From: Adineta steineri
Taxonomy: Eukaryota; Rotifera; Eurotatoria; Adinetida; Adinetidae
Assembly (NCBI GenBank): GCA_905250115.1
Contig: CAJNOI010000099.1
Span: forward strand, 270,698 to 334,697
DNA length: 64,000 bases
Direction: 5' to 3'
Made by a program: the position numbers and the translations under genes. Positions 47,714-60,349 of the stretch are shown here, piece by piece (the first letter of the stretch is position 1; each line of letters starts with the position of its first letter). The notes under the pieces were generated by a model. It saw only the letters and a program-made list of their open reading frames with translations, ran no database searches and had not been told where the DNA came from.

Positions 47714-49518
47714 ATGATAAAAGAGGTCAATTATTCTAGATGTGAATGTTTTCGAAAAAGGAAATTCACATGGATCGTATTGATTATTATTATTATTCTT
47801 GCTTTGATTACAACGATTTCAGTTGTTGTGCTCAAAACAAAAGAGATCAACAGCGAAAAAACATCAACAACGGAAGAAAGAACAACTGAAACAACAGAAC
47901 AAATGGAAACAACAACAGGTAGTCAAAATGCAATAATTATTTATTTTGAGATTAATATAAGATGAACTATTTCAACTGACAGAAGTAGAACTGCATTGTT
48001 TATTATAAGAGCTTATGCATCATATTTCTAAGCAACAATATCTTAAGTTTTTTCAAATACGCAATGAAATTTTCAGCACATAGAAAACTATTTCTGAAGA
48101 GCTGATCGTTGAACTAAAAAGAAAACAAATAATGCGATTATTGATCAACTTTCGAAAAACATTGTTCGTTTTGTCTCAGTAGGAATGTGTGTTGTTCGTC
48201 ACTAGTGAAATTACATATGCATTTGTTTCATTGGATTGAATGTAACATGAATACTTATTTGTATTCATTGAAAACAATACAAAGTTTAAGTTCACCAGGA
48301 TTGGGATCGATGCGTACCTTTCAAAAAAGAATGAGTAAATAACTATTTGACGTTGCCAACAGAGATGAGAAATCTCTTATTGAATAGAATTAAATGTGAT
48401 TAATATCGAGTGAATCCATAATTTAACTATCGAAATAAGCGAAAACTATTTGATTTTTTTCATGTAATTGCCATATTCACTCTTAGCAAAATCAAAATTT
48501 TCTTTCAGCACATCTGCATTTTATGGATTTTGATCAGCAAAAAAACAAAATAAATGCAAATCTTTTCTGTTATTATTTTATAGAACAACTACCACTTCCT
48601 TTTGTCATCGATTCCAACACTACATGGAAACAAGATGCGTCGACTGTCGCTGGCGGACATGGCCTAGGAAATGGAACAAATCAACTCAATCATCCCTACA
48701 GTGTCTATGTCGATGATGATAATAAAAATATATATATTAGTGACCAGAACAACCACCGTATTGTCAGATGGGGATTCAACAAGATCAATGGTGAAGTTGT
48801 TGCTGGTGGAAATGGAGAAGGAAATCGGATAAATCAGTTAAAAAAACCGTCAGATGCCATTTTGGATAAAAAGAGTAATTCTCTTCTTATTTGTGATTTT
48901 GGAAACCGTCGAGTAGTAAAATGGTCTCGTCAAGATGACACAACATCACAACTAATAATAATTCCTTTTATTGGTTGTTGGGGTTTGGCAATGGATAATA
49001 ATGGTGACCTTTATGTTTCTGACTTGTTGAATGATGAAGTCAGTCGCTGGAAAGAAGGAGAAGCGAAGGGAATGAAGGTAGCAGGCAAAAGTCGAAATGT
49101 AGATCCGACTAATCAGATATACATTTTTGCTTATATTTTCGTCGACGAATATTATTCAGTTTATGTAGCGGATAGGAAGTTTGGTGAAGCGATGGAATGG
49201 AAGAAAGATGCAAAAAATGGAACTATTGTTGCTCATGGGCATATGAGCGAGATGTTGCCCGACATTCCACCTCGTCTTGCAGGAATAATTGTTGATCGTA
49301 TGGGTAACATTTACGTATCTGATGTACTGACATGTCAAATAACACGCTGGTTACCAGGCACAAGATTCGATGGTACTGTTGCTGGCGGAATGGGATGTGG
49401 TAACGGAACCCGACAGATTAAGTTTCCTGCTGATTTATCGTTTGACCGACAAGGTAATCTTTATGTTGTTGATCAGCTCAATAATCGTGTACAAAAATAC
49501 GCTGTGGAACTGGATTGA
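47714..49518 (+). CDS. Membrane-anchored NHL-repeat beta-propeller protein
   Basis: Exons 47714-47918 and 48584-49518 (phase 1), 379 residues from ATG 47714; a further upstream start is possible. The short basic cytoplasmic part (CECFRKRKFTW) is followed by one TM helix (IVLIIIIILALITTISVVVL), a type II signal anchor. A Thr/Glu-rich stalk (TSTTEERTTETTEQMETTTG) leads to an extracellular NHL propeller. Repeated blades have the pattern VAGGxGxGNxxNQL...P.....D...IYISDxxNHRIVRW; about five or six are visible, ending AVELD. The 665-nt intron is long for this genome. Such TM-Thr stalk-NHL proteins form a large bdelloid family as I recall; ligand unknown. Confidence 0.85.
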
Positions 49519-51700
49519 AACTGATTTTGACGACACAAAGAATATTCATCGACAATAGTTTTTTGTTAAAGTTTCTTTTGTCATTGAGAACGAATGAATG
49601 AATTATAAAACTATATAAAATAAATAAATAATCTTATGCATTATTCAGCTTAATCAGTCAACCTTTTCAGATGATTTTCTTTGTTATCAGTCATTGTTTT
49701 ACTAATAGATACAACATAGTGCATCAGTAAGTGCTTGAAAACGATTTGCATTCTGATTGAAAGTTGTTACAACTGCCGAGTTTTGACGATGTTTATTAAA
49801 GTTACACAAAATACTTGGAAGTTTCGATCAAAATTTCTTACAGAGATCGTACTTTGGAAAATAAATGCATGTTGTAAAGTTAACATTAAAACAGTAGATT
49901 AACAATCCTTACAAATTGTAGACTGTTCACTATATTAAAACACAATATTAGAATGAAATATTCTTTTTCGAGCTCCTTGAGTGTTATTTCTATGAAGGCA
50001 ATTTGATATTTATGAAATACAGTTCATTTCTACACGCTATTAATATTATTCTTGTTTGGTGCAGCCCCATATTTATTCTTTCAATATATCTGGTATGACA
50101 AATCAACATTTGCAGAGAAAGAAGATGTTTGAAAAAGAAAAAAGCGTCATTAAATAAAAACAAATGGTTCTCTGGTGTTTTTGTTACAAAAATAACATTA
50201 ACATATCAACAGAATTAAAGTATTCCCATTAACTATTTTTAAATTATTTCTTTGTAAGAGGCTGAATAGCCTTCGTCTCTACATAGTATATGAATATATT
50301 TTGAAATGTTTTTCGATGTTAAAAAATAGAAAATAAGTTATAGTAAACAAAGAAGATGGTCTTTCTACATTGTCAAACTGGTAAAAACTTACTGATATCT
50401 CACTCCGTCTCTTTTTTCATCCTTTTCTCTTTTCTCCTTAAAAGCCCTTTTTTCGGTCTCTTTTTTAACAAAATCCTCTTTTTCTGTAAACTATTGGTAG
50501 GATACCAAGTAACTTATCTTTTTCTATTTCCAAAAGAAAAAAATTGAGTATTTTGATTCATGAAGAATATGGTAAAAGACTATTTTATGTGCCTCACTCA
50601 CTTCAATATTTAATATATAAAAGTTTCTAACAGTGTTGATCGCTACATGCAGTACATATTGTTTTTAATTAGAGAGAGAGAGAAATGAGTTAAAAGGTAA
50701 AAAACCGGTCTCCATAGCGTTTTATAATGCCAAAGAAGTATTGTCGGAGCATCAGCTTATTATTTTTCTTTTTTTATAGTGCTCTGTGAAGAAGATTACC
50801 ATATTATATGTTTTCAACTAAACTAGCATTACTTTGACGTAGCAAGCTCATGTAACGAAGAAAAAAAAGTAAAGTGTGCATTATCTGGTTTATATAGTTG
50901 GAAATAAACAGCAGTTGGTTGTTTAAAACGTCATGCATATTCTGCCTAATATCTATCTGAATAATCAATCGCTTGGTGAGTACTGCCACACACATCACGT
51001 GTATATGATATTCGCCATTGAATGATAGTTGAAAGCACTTGGTTATTGAGATATTTACAAAGAAAGTGAAAGTTTCATTAATACAGGAAAAAATGTGTTT
51101 TTGGAGTTTCTCGGAAAGCCAATGGAATCCTTAGAGATCAGCTGCAACCGATATAAGAGATGCTAGAGATATAAAAGAGAAGACTAGTATAGGAGACATA
51201 AGAAGTGTTTGCATATATGATCTATTCTTTTTAATAATTCTTAATTTTATAAACAAGAACAAGATGAATAAAATATTAGTTGAGATGAAACTAAAACTAT
51301 TTAATGAGTATTTAACTCATCTATAATTTACAATTAAAGCCGTGAAATAAAGCATTATTGAAATAAAATGGAAAGGGTTTCTTGATGATTACTGAAATAA
51401 TGCCAATAATTCTTGAGCAAGGACAAGAAATAATGGGTCTTTTATATCTACGATATCTCCTGCAGCTCTTATTTCACGTGTGGGGGGGGGGGGGGGGGGG
51501 GGAAGAAGAGCTCATGTCTTCTGTACCAACATTCTCTTCTATATCTCCAACATCGCTTATATCAGAAAATCTGTTTAGACAATAGTTTGAAAAGCCATGA
51601 TTTTTCATTCAAGCATTACAGGCAAAAACAACTTCAAATGAGAAAAAGATTCATTTTTCTTCAAACAGTATTAAGATGTTTTTTAAGATGAAAAGTTAGA
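49519..51700. other. Intergenic, mostly unremarkable
   Basis: No supported gene. Contains a long pyrimidine-rich patch (about 50400-50480), an AG microsatellite (about 50671-50684) and the poly-G run at 51482-51502. Confidence 0.45.
51482..51502 (+). repeat. Run of 21 G
   Basis: A homopolymer of about 21 G in an otherwise AT-rich region. A G-quadruplex could form here. The length may be unreliable in the assembly. Confidence 0.8.
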
Positions 51701-51845
51701 AGCAAAGAAGAAAAACCATTGAATATTATTTTCTCTAATATTGGTTACTTAGTGACACTTTCCTTGTGTGCAATACTTGAAAAAACAACCTTGTTCGATA
51801 TAAATAACGGACACAGAACTCAAACATATTTTATTTATATAAGAA

Positions 51846-52042
51846 TGGGAAATGGTTGTTATGCCACAACCACTCTTCCTATAGTACTAGATTTTCAATT
51901 ATCAGAAATCGCAGATCTTTATAAAGCATACGAAACAAATAATGTTGAACAAGCGAGAAAACTCCATCTCGAGGGTGTGGGTATATCTTATTCATACCCT
52001 CACCCATATACACACCCTTGTTATGTTCTTCTTGACGATTAA
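51846..52042 (+). CDS. Doubtful short ORF with a myristoylation-like start
   Basis: From ATG 51846 the frame reads MGNGCYATTTLPIV then LSEIADLYKAYETNNVEQARKLH, which looks like a real helical protein start (MGNGC fits N-myristoylation/palmitoylation). The frame then runs into hairpin 8 and ends. Possibly a truncated gene interrupted by the hairpin, or chance. Confidence 0.25.
51966..52020. repeat. G-rich hairpin 8
   Basis: Left arm CTCGAGGGTGTGGGTATATC and right arm CATACCCTCACCCATATACAC followed by ACCCTTG. It interrupts a coding-like frame. Confidence 0.5.
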
Positions 52043-52293
52043 AGCATTTAACTGAATATTATGTTTCCTGTCATATTTGTTATATCTGTTGCATGTCATT
52101 CAGAAGTAGCGTATTAACCATTGAAATTCTACTAGTTATCACTCGATTCTCTCTGAAAAGAAATTCAATAGATAGTTCATCATTAATATGAATATAATAA
52201 TTCTCTAGAATGATAAATAATATTAAAACAATCAAAAGCAATGTACAACATTGACAACTAGAAAACAATAAAGCATTTCATATTACAAAGTTT

Positions 52294-55200
52294 TCAATCA
52301 TTAATATTTATAGGTTCAATTCGATTTCGAACATTAGTACACAATTGACGTACTTTCCAATACAAACATAAACCATACCAAACAACATATTTCAGTCCAA
52401 CAGTTAATCCACCAAATAATCCCAAATATGTTATTATCATATATAATACACTATTTCTTTTCTCATAGCTATAGTGACATGTTAATGGTGTACAACTAGA
52501 AAAATAACTGGAATAATTACTTGTATTATACCATGTTTCAATAAATAGTTCATCAATCAATGTTCCAATTGTTGTTGATGATATTGGTGTAAAACGAGAA
52601 TATAAGGAAATATTAAGAGGTGGTAGAACATATGAACTATTAAGAAAAGTAGCTAATCTCTCCAAGCATGTTGAGTTGTAAAAACATTCAAGTGTCGAAA
52701 GGCGAAGACCGTAAGCAGGTAAACAACCAATAACAAGACCTATTCAAGGAAAGAAAATTTCTAGTGCATATCATTCACTAGAACAGCATTATACTATAAC
52801 TTCATACATTCGGGATTCTTTTTATACAACAGAAACTAACCATCATGATATACATGTCAGATTTACTTTCTAACCAAGTATGTATAGTGGATATCTATAT
52901 ATATATGAAGTTGAGTGCATATATTACGAACTACCATAGATGAGTGTATAGGTTACAACGTCCATTTATGTACTCTCTTTCGACCCATTTTCTGATGCTC
53001 CAAACTAAATATATAAGGTTGTCACTGAGAAATATCAGCTCTATTACTATTAGTTCATAAAAACTTCGGTTTTAAATGAAATAAAGAGACTAGTCAAAAT
53101 CGATAATGAACGGCGTACTATTGTGTGATATTATACGATCTTTAGGTATTTATATTTATTAGCTATATGTTCATAATTTGTTATTGCATTTATTCATTGA
53201 TTTTAAATGACATTTTACCTGGGAACTTTTCTGTTTTATTCAAACTCGTCAGTAAGGATCTCGTGCATGTTGACATAATATCACAAGTACAAGACTGACC
53301 ACTTTCATTGTATAATGCTGGACTTGTTAACATATAATATCCATCTTTGAGACTTGGCGAACGAAGATTCCAATTTGTTAAGAACATACTCGGCAGTTGA
53401 TTGGCACGAAACATCTCTATGATATATTTATGTATTCTTCGAAACCTAGCTGGTGTTTCAACAATAAAACTGTTCATAATCGAATTGATTTGAGTTTGAA
53501 ATGAATGACGTGTTAATGTTTCCACGCTTATCAGTTCTCGAGAAGAAAACATTTTAATGTGTTGGCGAGTAGTATTTATTGCAAGAGAACACAATGTTGA
53601 TAACAGCCGAAATTCTGTACTTAAGATTTTTCTATCAAGATCGAAGAGAAATGCATTTGCTTCATCTGAACCCCAAAGCAAACTGATAAAATCTGGTGTA
53701 ATAAAATAACTTGAACACACTTGATGATAATTTTTTGGTTCAACTGTAGCAAAAGTTGAATACTGTATTGTAATTTGTGAACATGGACATGAAAGGGATG
53801 ATGGGTATTGATCTTGAAGAGACTCAAAGGTAGATAGTGTCGGTGTTGATATCGTAATAAGATGTATTTGTAAATTAAGAGCACTAAATATTATAATCAC
53901 AAGTAGTGCTATGAGTACGAAGATAACGTAGAATCGAGTAGCTATTTGTTGACGTTGTTCAACTAATATTTGATCTGCTGTTTGTAGTTGTTCTGAAGGA
54001 GAGGTTCTTGATATTATTTTATAGAAGTTCATTTTTCGAAGAGAATGTTGAATCTGAGCAACCAATAACGACAGCTTCCGACCAAAACCTGAGAATAAAC
54101 AAAAAAAACTAGTTATTGATGAATTAACATACAAATCATCTGAGTAGATAATCTCAAAGATATCATTCAGTGTTAAATATTCGTCATTAAACATGCACAA
54201 CAAATCAAATACTGTCTGATTTATTATTAATATTCTACATATTGAATATGATGTTGATTCTTACTTGTTTCTACAGTGACTTCAGTTGGAACTTGAACCA
54301 AACGTCGTCTGCGACAAACATGATATATTGGTTGAAGTAGTGTTACAAGAAGAGGAATGAATATTTTAAGTGCAACAGAAAGACCACCAATTATCCCACA
54401 TACAGTTGCAACAATATAAACTCGATTGAAACGTTGTTCATAAGTATAAGTACATTCATCTGGTGCACATTGATGATAATATGAACTAAAATTAGTTGTG
54501 TTTGTCCAATCTTCAATAAATAACCGGGAAACAATGTTATCCAATGTAGTATTAGGTGAAGAACGACGATCAAATCGAGGATTGAGCGGTGTAATATTAG
54601 CAGCACGTGGATCTATCTTTGAAGCGTTAGTTTCAAACGAACGCCCTCTAATTATCATTTGCAGACATGATGTATTGTAGAGGCATTGAAGTGAAGATGC
54701 AAGAAGTGAATCGACAGGTAGACAACTTAGCACCATGCTAGGAATCGTGTGATTTGGTTTAGCTGAGTTACCCTTACAATTTCTTTTTGTGCAATAAAAT
54801 CCTTGAGGACGTGTACAAGAGGTACTTTTGCCACATGAGCAGTCGTTATCATAGCTTTGTGTTGATTTAAAGTAATGCATTGTATTATTATTATCGTTTG
54901 AATGATATATTTCAGCATTCGTGCTGCCCACAACAATAAATTGGTTTAGTTGAATCAAAGCACGAACAAGTTCAAATAGGCCAAGAAAAGAATCGACAGT
55001 CTTAAATAATCAAAATACATTAAGAGACGACACAAATAAACATCAAAATTGAGCTTTTATGAAAACCCATCTCATATCATGCTTGAGAAAGAAAGCTAGT
55101 ACTCATTTGTATAAGATTGAAATCATTGACTACACATATCTTTGTTGATTTCGAAGTGTAATATGAATGTTAGTTTATAGACTATTTGTCTTCTTCTTGT

Positions 55201-57620
55201 ATTATTACTATGCAGATAGAATCACAAATAACAATAGAAAATGAAAGAAAGAATGAATGGTTGTTACATAGGAACTCTACAGAATAGATTAACTGTGATA
55301 TTGTTTTCATTTCTACTTTCTTTAGGCTTCTCAAAAAAGATCTAAAGGTGTACATGGAACTATTTGATTCTGTCATGCATTTATATCTGGCATCATTTTT
55401 AACTTTCATTTAGTTTTGTTTTCACTCTTAGTTTTTCGACAAAAAATCGAAGAGAATATACAAAATCTTCGTTAGTATTTAGAACTGAAACTCAAATTAC
55501 AATCTCTCATCTAAGAAGTAATCACACTCATATAGATATCTGATTGAGTAAATGTACTAGATTCTGAATCACTTGTTTAAAAAAAGGCTAGATTAACTTG
55601 CCATACTCAACAAAATAAATACTATCCTCTGTATGTCCTATACCTGTTGTTGAAATTGACGAATGAGTGCAGATGTTTGTATTTCGAATAGATCAAATGC
55701 CACTACCTGACTACTAATAAATTCCATATGATTAAAAACAAATAGTTCATTTATCACTGTCTCATTTGACATTCGACATAATGTTTGAAGTAAAGAAAAC
55801 AATTCCATACCTATACCACGGAAATCAAAAGTGTGAAAAGAAGGAAAAGTTCCTGTAAAGTAGAGCAACCAGGCATCATCTTTAATGAAATCACTTGAAC
55901 ACACTTGATGATAATGAGGCACTATATCTATGATTGATGAGTATGGGATAGAGAGACGAGTACATGGACACACAAGTGTTCGTGAATATCGTCTATACAA
56001 TTGTTCATATTTATTTAATGATGGTTGATATACAGTGATACTTCGTATTTGAACAGAGATTGATGCATAAAATACTAAAATAATTATTCCAACAACAAAT
56101 GTTAGCAAATAGACACGTGTAGAATAAATACCATCAGTAATCTCAGATAAGTATGGAAACATATTTAATGTAAGTAGTTTCATCTTTATTAGTTTCACAA
56201 GAGACATTAAACGATCTTTTAAACCTATAAAACAAATCTTTCAACTAAAGAAGATAATCATAAAAAGAAAAAATTCACTTTGATTGGAATTTGTTTCAAG
56301 TTCAATTTCATTTGATAGATTCTCAGTTGTGTTAGACTGATGTTTACACTTTTGACATCGTCGTATGATATTAACAATAAATGGAGCAATAAGAAACATA
56401 GCCATCTGTGCACCACTAAAAAGACCAATTATGGTCATAATTATATAAAGAAGATTAAATCGTCGATCATATGTATAAGTGCATGAAAGCGGAGAACAAC
56501 TGTTAAAATAATTATCAAAATTTCGTTTTTCATTCCATGATTCAATAAATAATTCATTCAAAAGATATTCAACTGTTGTATTTGGTTGAAAAAGAGATGA
56601 TGAAAGTGGTGAAACTGATGAGAAACCATGGATAAATATTTGCAGTTGCTGTATACATGATTGGCTATAGAAACATTTAAGTGATGATTGAAGTATTGTA
56701 CTGTATGGTGAACAACCAACCATCATACCGGGAACAGTGAATAGTCGGCTTGCAGTAGCAATATACACAGGTTCATCTGCAGTTGAAAAATTGTGTCTTG
56801 AGTATCCATTAAAATAGTAAAATTCAGCTTGTATCATACAAGTAGCGTTTCTTATACAAGAGCAATTAGCACTCAAACTGTTGTATTCATTTGGAAAGTG
56901 ACTGTATATATCAGAATCAGGATTATATTGAATAAGATAGTTCGTACGTAATGCTGAATAAATGCCATTTTGAAAAATAATTAATTCAAGATGGTCACTT
57001 GTATGTTTCATATCAGCTATTATTGTTGATTTTAGCTGTTTTACGAGTTGATTTATCTGAGCATCAAATTTTTCAATGGACAAAACTTGAGTGGTCATAA
57101 TGCGTTTAGAATTAAAAACAAATAATGAATCATCCATCATTTGTTTTATTGTTTCACAAAGTAGTGCAAGTAGCTGGAAATGAGATGACACTATAATGCG
57201 ATAATCTAACCTATAATAGTCACCGATGTTTATCTTAGATAAAGCTGAAATAAATGAATGATTAAGAAATTGACTTGTACATATTGGATGATATTGTGGA
57301 TCAAACGAAAGAAATTTATGATGATGAATCGATGTTTCTGTACATCGACATGAAAGTGTACTTGGATATCGAATAGATAGGTTTTTGAAAATAGTTTCAG
57401 ATGGTGAATGGACAGTGACAGAATGTGTCTGGATAGTGGAACCAGCGTAAGTAATAATAATAATGAGAGCAGTAGTCATTAGAAAGATAACAATTCTTGT
57501 TCCAAGTAACTGATCGATGGTAGATATGGTTTCTTCATCGTCGAAAAGATTAATTTTTCTTATATGATCACGTATTTGCTTGAACCTACTGATTCGATCA
57601 TGAGAGATGGTTTCTGCCAT
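52294..57620 (-). CDS. Three-unit membrane protein: tandem [TM-Cys-rich ectodomain-TM] x3, channel-like
   Basis: Exons, downwards: 57620-56279, 56224-55644, 55000-54265, 54088-53219, 52739-52294. They sum to 3975 nt (1,324 residues), every junction is phase-consistent and no stop occurs. Three homologous units each have a short basic cytoplasmic start, TM1, a ~300-residue ectodomain and TM2. TM1: TRIVIFLMTTALIIIITYAG / TRVYLLTFVVGIIILVFYAS / TRFYVIFVLIALLVIIIFSA. Shared ectodomain motifs: LSCRCTETSI / LVCPCTRLSI / LSCPCSQITI, then YHPICTSQF / YHQVCSSDF / YHQVCSSYF, LFIESWN / LFIEDWT / LFIETWY, and CSPLSCTYTYDRR / CAPDECTYTYEQR / CTPLTCHYSYEKR. TM2 begins GLFSGAQ / GIIGGLS / GLFGGLT, like the GLFxGAS of DEG/ENaC channels. 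Topology and motif suggest a highly diverged DEG/ENaC-type channel with three subunits in one chain. Homology is not proven, and trans-spliced separate cistrons remain an alternative. Confidence 0.72.
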
Positions 57621-59145
57621 TTACAAATTGAACAACTAGTCGCTCAGCTTCTCTTTATATGAGATTCAAAATATCATGAAGATATATGATAAATATTATA
57701 CAAGGAAATGAAAAAAAATCCTGACAATGAATCGCACCAGTTTGTTTCTATCAAAAGCCATCTGTCCATTGTATAGATATTAGAATGAATTAGTTAAAAA
57801 AATATATGACACAAATATGTGTTTTTTTCTCAGGTTAGAATTTGCTCAAAGCAAATTTTTTCTCATTTTCCTGTTGAATAATATTTTGTGTATGACAAAA
57901 TGAGAAGTATGTGACGATGTTTCAGTTGATCGATCAACATCTCTACTATTAATAAAAGAAGATGTAATGTCAGACAATAGATTTTTTAGCTTTAATTGTT
58001 AACAAAATAACAATATGCTTTCGACTAAAGAAAGGATCATACGAAAACAAATTGAAATAATTTTGTGTGTTTGCCAAGATCAAGGTCAAAGAATTATTCA
58101 CAATCAAAAACTCAAGTTTCATCAATGAGGCAAATCAGATTTTAGTGAATATTTTTATCAGTGTTATTCGGAGAGTGCACTTAGTTACTTGGATTGATGA
58201 TAGGATTTTTAAGGGTGTTCTTTCGTCTGCTTGTGTAACTGTGTTTTCTATGAAAAATAGCAGAAAAATCGCTTGTTGCACGCTAATCGGTCAGCTTCTG
58301 GATCATTCGGTTTTCAATATTTTGGAAAATCACCGAGTCAAATTAAGACACTTTAAAATCTGGAGAAGAGAGACAAATAAGATAAATGAGAGGAAAAAAA
58401 TAGAAAAAGAACCGATAAAAGAAAAATAAATGGTAGAACAGAAAAAGAAGATAAGAGTAAAAAGAAATGGATCCAAACAAAAGAGAAACCGTATGGATAG
58501 GCACAAATAAAAGTGAAACAAAGGAAAGCAAGAGAGAAAATGAGAAACAAAGGTGCTTTTTTTTATATATGTGTGTGTGTGTGTGTTTGCTTAGCAGCAG
58601 TTTGAAGTTGAACATAATAACAGTTAATTCATGACTGTCAGGTTTTATTCAGTCGAGGATCAAGCAAATTCACTCGACGTGCGTTACTTATGTATAAAGA
58701 ACTAATTCGAAAAGTCTGTCGATGATGAACCACGAGATATATTGAAAGGTGTGTTTGTGAAAATGATGGAACATTATTATTGATAAACTGAATATGATAA
58801 ACTGATATTTTTCTCTGGCAAATTCCAATCGCGAAATTGAATACTAATTTTCAAATATTATAAAATAACAATATGTGAACATGATAGGAATATTTTTATT
58901 TTTCATGGTACTGTATGATCAATTATTATTTAATAGTTGTTTTTCACTCTTTATGTCGTGGAAATAGTTGTTATTTTTTTTATTTATGTGTTAGAAGCGG
59001 TAGAATATAGCAGCATCTGTTTTAATAAGAAAAAGATTTACTCATAATCTGTTGCTTTTCTCAAAGCACATAACATAAACTAAATTCACTAGGAAAATAT
59101 AATTTTGTGAATGAGATAATTTTCTAATGATGATTATTCTATGCT

Positions 59146-59208
59146 TCAAGGGTATGGGTATGGGAAAAGAGAACCCCACCATCCCTACTTATACTCACAC
59201 TCTAAAGT
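59146..59208. repeat. G-rich hairpin 9
   Basis: Left arm TTCAAGGGTATGGGTATGGG and right arm ACTTATACTCACACTCTAAA with an additional CCCCACCATCCC in the loop. Confidence 0.45.
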
Positions 59209-59563
59209 ACTTTTGATAATAATTTTTGATTGAAAAAACATCTATTTTCAATTTTTCTTTAAACCTGAGTTTTTCAAAAACAACCTCACCAATAAAGAAT
59301 TAAAGATGCATTATTGATATGTACATCAGTTGTAATGAGATATAATATATGTCTTAAAATTGTTAAGCTTGTTCTCCAAGAAAGTCATCATTCAATCGCA
59401 CGATATTAATACTTTTGTTGTAGTTAGACGGCGCAATAACCTTAAAATGTGCTGATAAAGAAGGAAACTTCTTTTAATGTGAATCATGGTAAAATTATAA
59501 TCTCAAGCGTTATAGATTTTTTCATAAAAGGAAAGAAAACTTTTCAAAATTTCAGCCACTGCC

Positions 59564-59640
59564 GTGCCATGCCGCAGCGGCTTAAAGAACGATACGACTA
59601 CCGTGCCGCGCCACGATAGAAAAGAAAAATAAGCTGCCAC
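59564..59640. other. GC-rich patch with repeated CCGTGCC words
   Basis: CACTGCCGTGCCATGCCGC and ACCGTGCCGCGCCACG occur about 45 nt apart in AT-rich surroundings. Looks like a small decayed tandem repeat or inserted sequence; no function seen. Confidence 0.4.
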
Positions 59641-60126
59641 TGACATATACATTTCTGATATACGATCGTGCTTACAAGATATTTCACTAGAATAATAATA
59701 AAATAATAATGAAAATCGTGTAGTTAAAATAGCGGCGGTAGTAAAAAGGTGTTGTCAAAAATCCGGAAAAAACATTCAGAAAAATAAATCCACAAAAAGA
59801 AAAATCCGGAAAAGCAAACACCTGAAGAGAGAAAAAAATTTATTCGTAGTTGATTAATCATCGTAAACACAACAAGCAAAAAGGATGAAGATGTGAGAGA
59901 CAATTCGACAGGAAGTTTACTTCTTTGAAGCTACCCAAGTCATCAAAATCGCCTAGGTTTGGGCGATGAATCGCGATTTCAAAAAAACCGCTAGTTAATC
60001 GCGATAAATCGACGATTTTTTCCTTCGGCTGAAGGGAGTGTATTCCGAAAAAAATGTTCCGAAAAAAATGGGAATGCGTCTGTATGTCTGTCGTACGTCG
60101 CAGGTCAGAGCTCAAACCCATCCAAT

Positions 60127-60235
60127 CCACCAAAATCGAGCAATTAGGTATCGAGTTCACCAAAAATGACCGATCAGAAATCGAAGTTCACAAAATTGAC
60201 CAACCAGATATCGACAGTCATAAAATCTTCAAGGT
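60127..60235 (+). repeat. About 31-bp tandem repeat, 3.5 copies
   Basis: Units begin CACCAAAATCGAGCAATTAG, CACCAAAAATGACCGATCAG, CACAAAATTGACCAACCAG and CATAAAATC. They translate in one frame as repeated xxKIxQxxI-type units, but no gene is evident. Confidence 0.6.
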
Positions 60236-60241
60236 ATAGAC

Positions 60242-60345
60242 GTGGGGATAGTATGAGGTGGGTCTGAGTGTGAATGTGAGTGGGGTGTGGATGCGAATAA
60301 AGGATATGAAGAGACACTCATACCCACTCCCACCCTCAAGATGGC
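60242..60345. repeat. G-rich hairpin 10
   Basis: Left part GAGGTGGGTCTGAGTGTGAA, GTGAGTGGGGTGTGGATGCG; right part ACTCATACCCACTCCCACC followed by CTCAAGA. One of the longest G-strand arms here. Confidence 0.5.
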
Positions 60346-60349
60346 TTTT

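Larger units (their letters stand above)
57621..60200. other. Gene-poor region
   Basis: Contains a (GT)n microsatellite at 58571-58584, hairpin 9, a short GC-rich patch at 59564-59640 and a TCGCGAT-rich patch near 59950-60020. The 120-codon frame at 58067-58429 is Lys/Ile-rich without motifs and is not accepted. Confidence 0.45.

Noticed and set aside
52294-57620. Three separate tandem paralogous genes on the minus strand
   Set aside because: The inter-unit gaps are only 54 and 176 nt, begin with GT and end with AG, and join in phase at homologous positions. One continuous gene is the simpler reading, though the trans-splicing alternative is kept as a finding.
58067-58429. 120-codon plus-strand frame, and Phe/Leu-rich minus-strand frames at 58330-58615
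   Set aside because: The purine-rich strand keeps several frames open; composition only, no domain.
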